NCBI RefSeq assembly: GCF_001442805.1
Contig: NZ_CP011131.1
Span: 3,100,001-3,164,000 of the forward strand
Direction of reading: 5' to 3'
DNA length: 64,000 nucleotides
From: Lysobacter gummosus
GTDB taxonomy: Bacteria > Pseudomonadota > Gammaproteobacteria > Xanthomonadales > Xanthomonadaceae
The notes under the pieces are model-generated. The model did no database searches, was not told the DNA's origin, and saw only the letters and a list, made by a program, of their open reading frames with translations. Position numbers and translations under genes: made by a program. Positions 61,106-64,000 of the stretch are shown one piece after another; the first letter of the stretch is position 1, and each line of letters starts with the position of its first letter.

Positions 61106-62344
61106 TCAGCGCAGTACCGAGGAGAAGTCCACGTCCTTGGCGACGTAGATATTCACCACCGAACCCTGGTTCACGGTGACGGTCGCGGGACGGTTGACGC
61201 TCTTGTCCAGCGCCTGGTTAGCCAGACGTTCCATCGCCCGCGCCGTGTTGCTCTCGTAGGGCTGGGTGATCACGGTGCCGCCCTGGGTGACGGTGGTGCT
61301 TTCCGGGCCGTTTTCCGCCGCCGCGTACTTGAACGCGTCGCTGATCAGGCTGATCAGCAGCGCCGAAGCGATGCGGCTGCCCCAATGCGCGTCGTACTGG
61401 CCCGGGATGCCCGCGCCGCCGAGGCCGTCGATGCCCGGGCTGGCCATGTTCACGTCCAGGCCGGTCGGGGTGGTGATGCGGTCCCACAGCACGGCCACGC
61501 GCTTGAGGTCGCCGGCGTTGCCCTGGTAACGACCGGACACCTTCGAGCCCTTCGGCAGCAGCAGGCGACGGCCGTTGACGGAATACACCGGCTCGGTCAC
61601 CACGCACGAGGAGAAGCCCGGGATGTCGGTGACGATGCGGGTTTCCATGATGCAGCGGATGTACGTGCCACGCAGCAACAACGTGTCGGGGTTGTACAGC
61701 GGCTGAGCCGACGCGACTTCCGGCTTCTCCGGCTGCGCGGCTTGACCGCCCTGCCCGTTCTGCGCCGCGACCATCGCCAGATACTGCTGGCTGGGCGTCA
61801 TCGCCGAATTTTCGCCACCCTGGCCACCGCCGGAGGAACCCACCTCGCCCGCCATGCGGCGTTCGAGCAGGCTCGGACCACGATCGCGCGGTTCGGCTTC
61901 GGCGACGGTGCCCTGCGACTCCGCCTGTTCCGGCGGCAGCGGCGGCACCATGCCGATCGGATCGGCCGCCACGGTCGGCGGCGGCAACGGCGGCAACGGC
62001 GTGGACTGCGTGCCTACCGGTGCCTCCGGCACGTTGACGACTTCCTCGTCCACTTTCTTCGGCTCTTCGTTACCGGAGGTAGCGCTCTTGAGCAGGAAGA
62101 ACGCGGCCGCCAGCAACAGCAGCACGATAGCGCCGAGGAACAGCAACGCCTTGCGGTTCAACCGCTGTACGTCGGCGCTCTTGAGCATGGGCGCGTTGGC
62201 GTCCAGGTCCGGCGCGTCTGCCGCGCCGCCCTGCTGACCGTAGTAGGGATTGGCGCCGGCGTAGCCGTAGCTGCCGCCTTCCTGCGGAGTGCCGTTGTTT
62301 CCTTCGGGCTGACCCGGCTGATTGGGAGGCATGTTCTGGCTCAT
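61106..62344 (-). CDS. virB10: T4SS core protein VirB10
   Basis: A 412-residue protein. A cytoplasmic N-terminus rich in Asn, Gly and Pro is followed by a single transmembrane helix (ALLFLGAIVLLLLAAAFFLL, about residues 66-85), a Pro-rich periplasmic linker and the outer-membrane core domain (about 200-412) with RGTYIRCIMETRIVTD and CVVTEPVYS. It spans both membranes in the T4SS core with VirB7 and VirB9. Its start overlaps the virB9 stop by four bases. Confidence 0.95.
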   Translation of the reverse strand: MSQNMPPNQPGQPEGNNGTPQEGGSYGYAGANPYYGQQGGAADAPDLDANAPMLKSADVQRLNRKALLFLGAIVLLLLAAAFFLLKSATSGNEEPKKVDEEVVNVPEAPVGTQSTPLPPLPPPTVAADPIGMVPPLPPEQAESQGTVAEAEPRDRGPSLLERRMAGEVGSSGGGQGGENSAMTPSQQYLAMVAAQNGQGGQAAQPEKPEVASAQPLYNPDTLLLRGTYIRCIMETRIVTDIPGFSSCVVTEPVYSVNGRRLLLPKGSKVSGRYQGNAGDLKRVAVLWDRITTPTGLDVNMASPGIDGLGGAGIPGQYDAHWGSRIASALLISLISDAFKYAAAENGPESTTVTQGGTVITQPYESNTARAMERLANQALDKSVNRPATVTVNQGSVVNIYVAKDVDFSSVLR

Positions 62345-63114
62345 TTCTGCTTCTTCCTGCGCAGACCGACGACGTTGTTGCCGTGACGGATGATCAAGTA
62401 GGGGTACGTGCCGTGGACCACGATGGTGTTGCCCTCGACCGTGGTGTTGACGACGAAGTCTTCACCGCTTTCGCGCTCGCGTCCGAACACCGCCGGGAAG
62501 TTGCCGGTCGGCAGGTTCTTGAGCCCGCTGATCTTGACGTAGGTGAACTGGCCGTCGTCGTACACGTTGCTGGGCACCAGCCAGGATTGCTTCTTGCGGC
62601 TGGAGTATTGGTAGTCGAAGTTGTACAGGCGGTTCTTGTCGAGCCGCGTGTTCAACTCCGTCATCGGCTGGTCTTCTTCGCTGGCTTCCTTGGCCGCGGA
62701 GAATTCGGTGCCGTTGGGGTACACGAACTTGATCTTGTACTGCACGCCGGCCTGCTTGGCCTGCTCGAGCACGCGCCAGTCGGTCGCCACCACCTTCAGT
62801 TCCAGGATGTACGAGTGGGTCGTCGTCCGGATCATCATGTTGGTGTCGACGTCAACGTTCTTCGGCTTCAAGTAGAAGATGTTGTCGCGACGGCTCAGAT
62901 CCCAACCGCTGCTGAAACCGGTGCTGTAGTCGAGGATGTTCTCGCTCGGACTCAGTTCGATCTGGGTGGTGATGCCCAGGCCGGTGCGCACTTGGTAGAT
63001 GCGGTTGGATTCGTACTCATATTCCTGCACCACCTGCGCTGAGGCAGGCAGGGCCAGACCGGAGACCGCCAACAAAAACAGGGCGATCAGACTGTGTTTA
63101 CGCAAGCAGTTCAT
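62341..63114 (-). CDS. virB9: T4SS core protein VirB9
   Basis: A 257-residue periplasmic/outer-membrane protein. The signal peptide ends in PASAQ (about residue 27). It contains DRNRIYNF-like strands (LDKNRLYNFDYQYS), the VYDDGQFTYVKI segment and a C-terminal domain ending in NNVVGLRRKKQK. It forms the core complex with VirB7 and VirB10. The start overlaps the virB8 stop by four bases, and the stop overlaps the virB10 start by four bases. Confidence 0.95.
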   Translation of the reverse strand: MNCLRKHSLIALFLLAVSGLALPASAQVVQEYEYESNRIYQVRTGLGITTQIELSPSENILDYSTGFSSGWDLSRRDNIFYLKPKNVDVDTNMMIRTTTHSYILELKVVATDWRVLEQAKQAGVQYKIKFVYPNGTEFSAAKEASEEDQPMTELNTRLDKNRLYNFDYQYSSRKKQSWLVPSNVYDDGQFTYVKISGLKNLPTGNFPAVFGRERESGEDFVVNTTVEGNTIVVHGTYPYLIIRHGNNVVGLRRKKQK

Positions 63115-64000
63115 CGGGTGCTGACTCCATTCGCAGTACCGGTCGGTGCGGGTGCAGGTGCCGTCGGCGCGCCGGCCGGACTGGCGGGATTCGGGGCCGG
63201 CGCCACGCCGGGTTGCGGCGCGACGCCTGGCTGCGGCGCAACGCCTGGTTGCGGCGCGACACCGGGCTGTTGGGGTGGGACGGTGCCCGGCGGATACGCG
63301 GCCGGAGCCGGTGCCGCGCCCGGGATGGGCTGGCCGGTGGCCGGATCGATCGCCGGCGCGGCCGCAGCCGCAGCCGCAGCCGGGACGCCGCCCGCGGCGG
63401 GCGGCGAGCCGACCGGGAATTCCGGAGCGGCCGGCGGCGACGGCGCGTAATCGTTGTCCACGCGGTAGCTGGTGACCTGGAAGCCCAGCGGATTGAGGAC
63501 GCGATTGGTCTCGTCCATCTTCAGGTTGGACTTGTAGGTGTATTCGATCGCCGCGATCTTGCTGTCGATCGGAAGCTGGGTGCCGCTTTCCTTGTTGAAC
63601 AAGCTGCGCTGGAAGCGAACCGAAGCGGTCTTGACCGCGCTGTCGCCGGCGGCGGCATGCAACTGGATGCTGAGGATGCGCACGCGGATCGTCTTGCTCT
63701 TGCCGAACAAGGTGATGGGGTTCTGCGGGTTCGAGCCCAGGTACACGTTCTCGTAGGACTTGGTCACGTAGGGCGAGCCCATCGCGAACACCGTCGCCCA
63801 GTCGCGGTCGCCGATCTGCGAGTAATCGTAGGATTCGCGCGCCATCACGAAGTGCGAGATGTTGCTCTTGTTGATCGCCTCGCTGGAGGTGATGCTGTTC
63901 TCGCTGAAATCGTCGCGCAGCCGCGCGACCGTGACCGTACCGGTGTAGGCGTCCGCCATGACCAGGTACGGGACCTTTTCCTTCAAGGGCAGGAAGTAGA
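63111..64000 (-). CDS. virB8: T4SS protein VirB8 (5' part outside the window) with Pro-rich C-terminal extension
   Basis: The visible part begins in frame at the window end (YFLPLKEKVPYLVMADAYTG) and has the periplasmic VirB8 fold (DRDWATVFAMGS, then the strand pattern ending RVLNPLGFQVTSYRVD). After about 190 visible residues a C-terminal extension of about 100 residues follows, rich in Pro, Ala and Gly and with four GVAPQP repeats. A TTG near 63986 is an internal codon and not the start, because the reading frame continues beyond it. virB7, expected just upstream, lies outside the window. Confidence 0.92.
   Translation of the reverse strand, partial: YFLPLKEKVPYLVMADAYTGTVTVARLRDDFSENSITSSEAINKSNISHFVMARESYDYSQIGDRDWATVFAMGSPYVTKSYENVYLGSNPQNPITLFGKSKTIRVRILSIQLHAAAGDSAVKTASVRFQRSLFNKESGTQLPIDSKIAAIEYTYKSNLKMDETNRVLNPLGFQVTSYRVDNDYAPSPPAAPEFPVGSPPAAGGVPAAAAAAAAPAIDPATGQPIPGAAPAPAAYPPGTVPPQQPGVAPQPGVAPQPGVAPQPGVAPAPNPASPAGAPTAPAPAPTGTANGVSTR
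63199..63270. repeat. Four tandem 18-base repeats in the virB8 tail
   Basis: Four units of 18 bases beginning GGCG(C)NACGCC code for GVAPQP-type hexapeptides in the VirB8 C-terminal extension. The second and third units differ by only a few bases. Confidence 0.8.

Noticed and set aside
63199..63270. Possible CRISPR-like repeat array
   Set aside because: The units are contiguous 18-base coding repeats with no spacers.
1..64000. tRNA or rRNA genes
   Set aside because: None could be recognised by eye; a covariance-model scan would be needed to exclude a tRNA.

Overview
The window is high-GC gammaproteobacterial DNA of the Xanthomonadaceae, most likely a Lysobacter. The reasons are the gene content and order of a chromosomal X-type (bacteria-killing) type IV secretion system (T4SS), effectors carrying the C-terminal XVIPCD delivery domain, a TonB receptor of the Oar type, and short inverted repeats typical of the family. 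Species assignment is inference; no rRNA or tRNA gene was seen.

Layout. 1-5.9 kb: an MFS transporter, a NudK-like Nudix hydrolase, an NAD(P)-dependent reductase, and a three-gene minus-strand unit (lipoprotein, DUF2235/Tle1-like alpha/beta hydrolase, coiled-coil membrane protein) that resembles a lipase effector with its immunity protein. 6.1-25.3 kb: a sugar-utilisation region. It holds a MalK-type ATPase, a GH1 beta-glucosidase, zwf-glk-pgl, a large discoidin-domain glycosidase-like protein, two ABC permeases and a binding protein, a GH144-type glucanase, a TonB receptor and a LacI regulator. Three copies of a perfect TGNAANCGNTTNCA operator lie before bgl/msmK, the TonB receptor and lacI, which suggests one regulon feeding a beta-glucan (possibly beta-1,2-glucan) into glucose-6-phosphate and the Entner-Doudoroff entry steps. 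25.4-28.1 kb: bolA, a yciI-like gene, and an orphan XVIPCD effector (M23-like) with its lipoprotein. 28.8-37.7 kb: scpA-scpB-rluB, a beta-lactamase-fold serine hydrolase, an NTF2-like gene divergent from a tetR gene with two identical palindromes between them, an FAD oxidoreductase and an omega-amidase.

38-64 kb: the X-T4SS, all on the minus strand. Reading in the direction of transcription it runs virB8 (cut by the window end)-virB9-virB10-virB11-virB1-virB2-virB3-virB4-virB5a-virB5b-virB6. A cluster of DUF4189 secreted proteins follows (three intact, one frameshifted at a G8 tract, one decayed). Then come four lipoprotein-effector pairs (lysozyme-like, GH19, GH73, M23), each effector also carrying a peptidoglycan-binding domain and an XVIPCD, then a toxin-less XVIPCD protein, a small unknown protein and virD4. 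The effectors attack cell-wall glycan strands and peptides, the lipoproteins are the expected periplasmic immunity proteins, and VirD4 is the XVIPCD receptor. The least explained parts are the DUF4189 array, the toxin-less XVIPCD protein, the DUF2235 triplet and the glucan locus.
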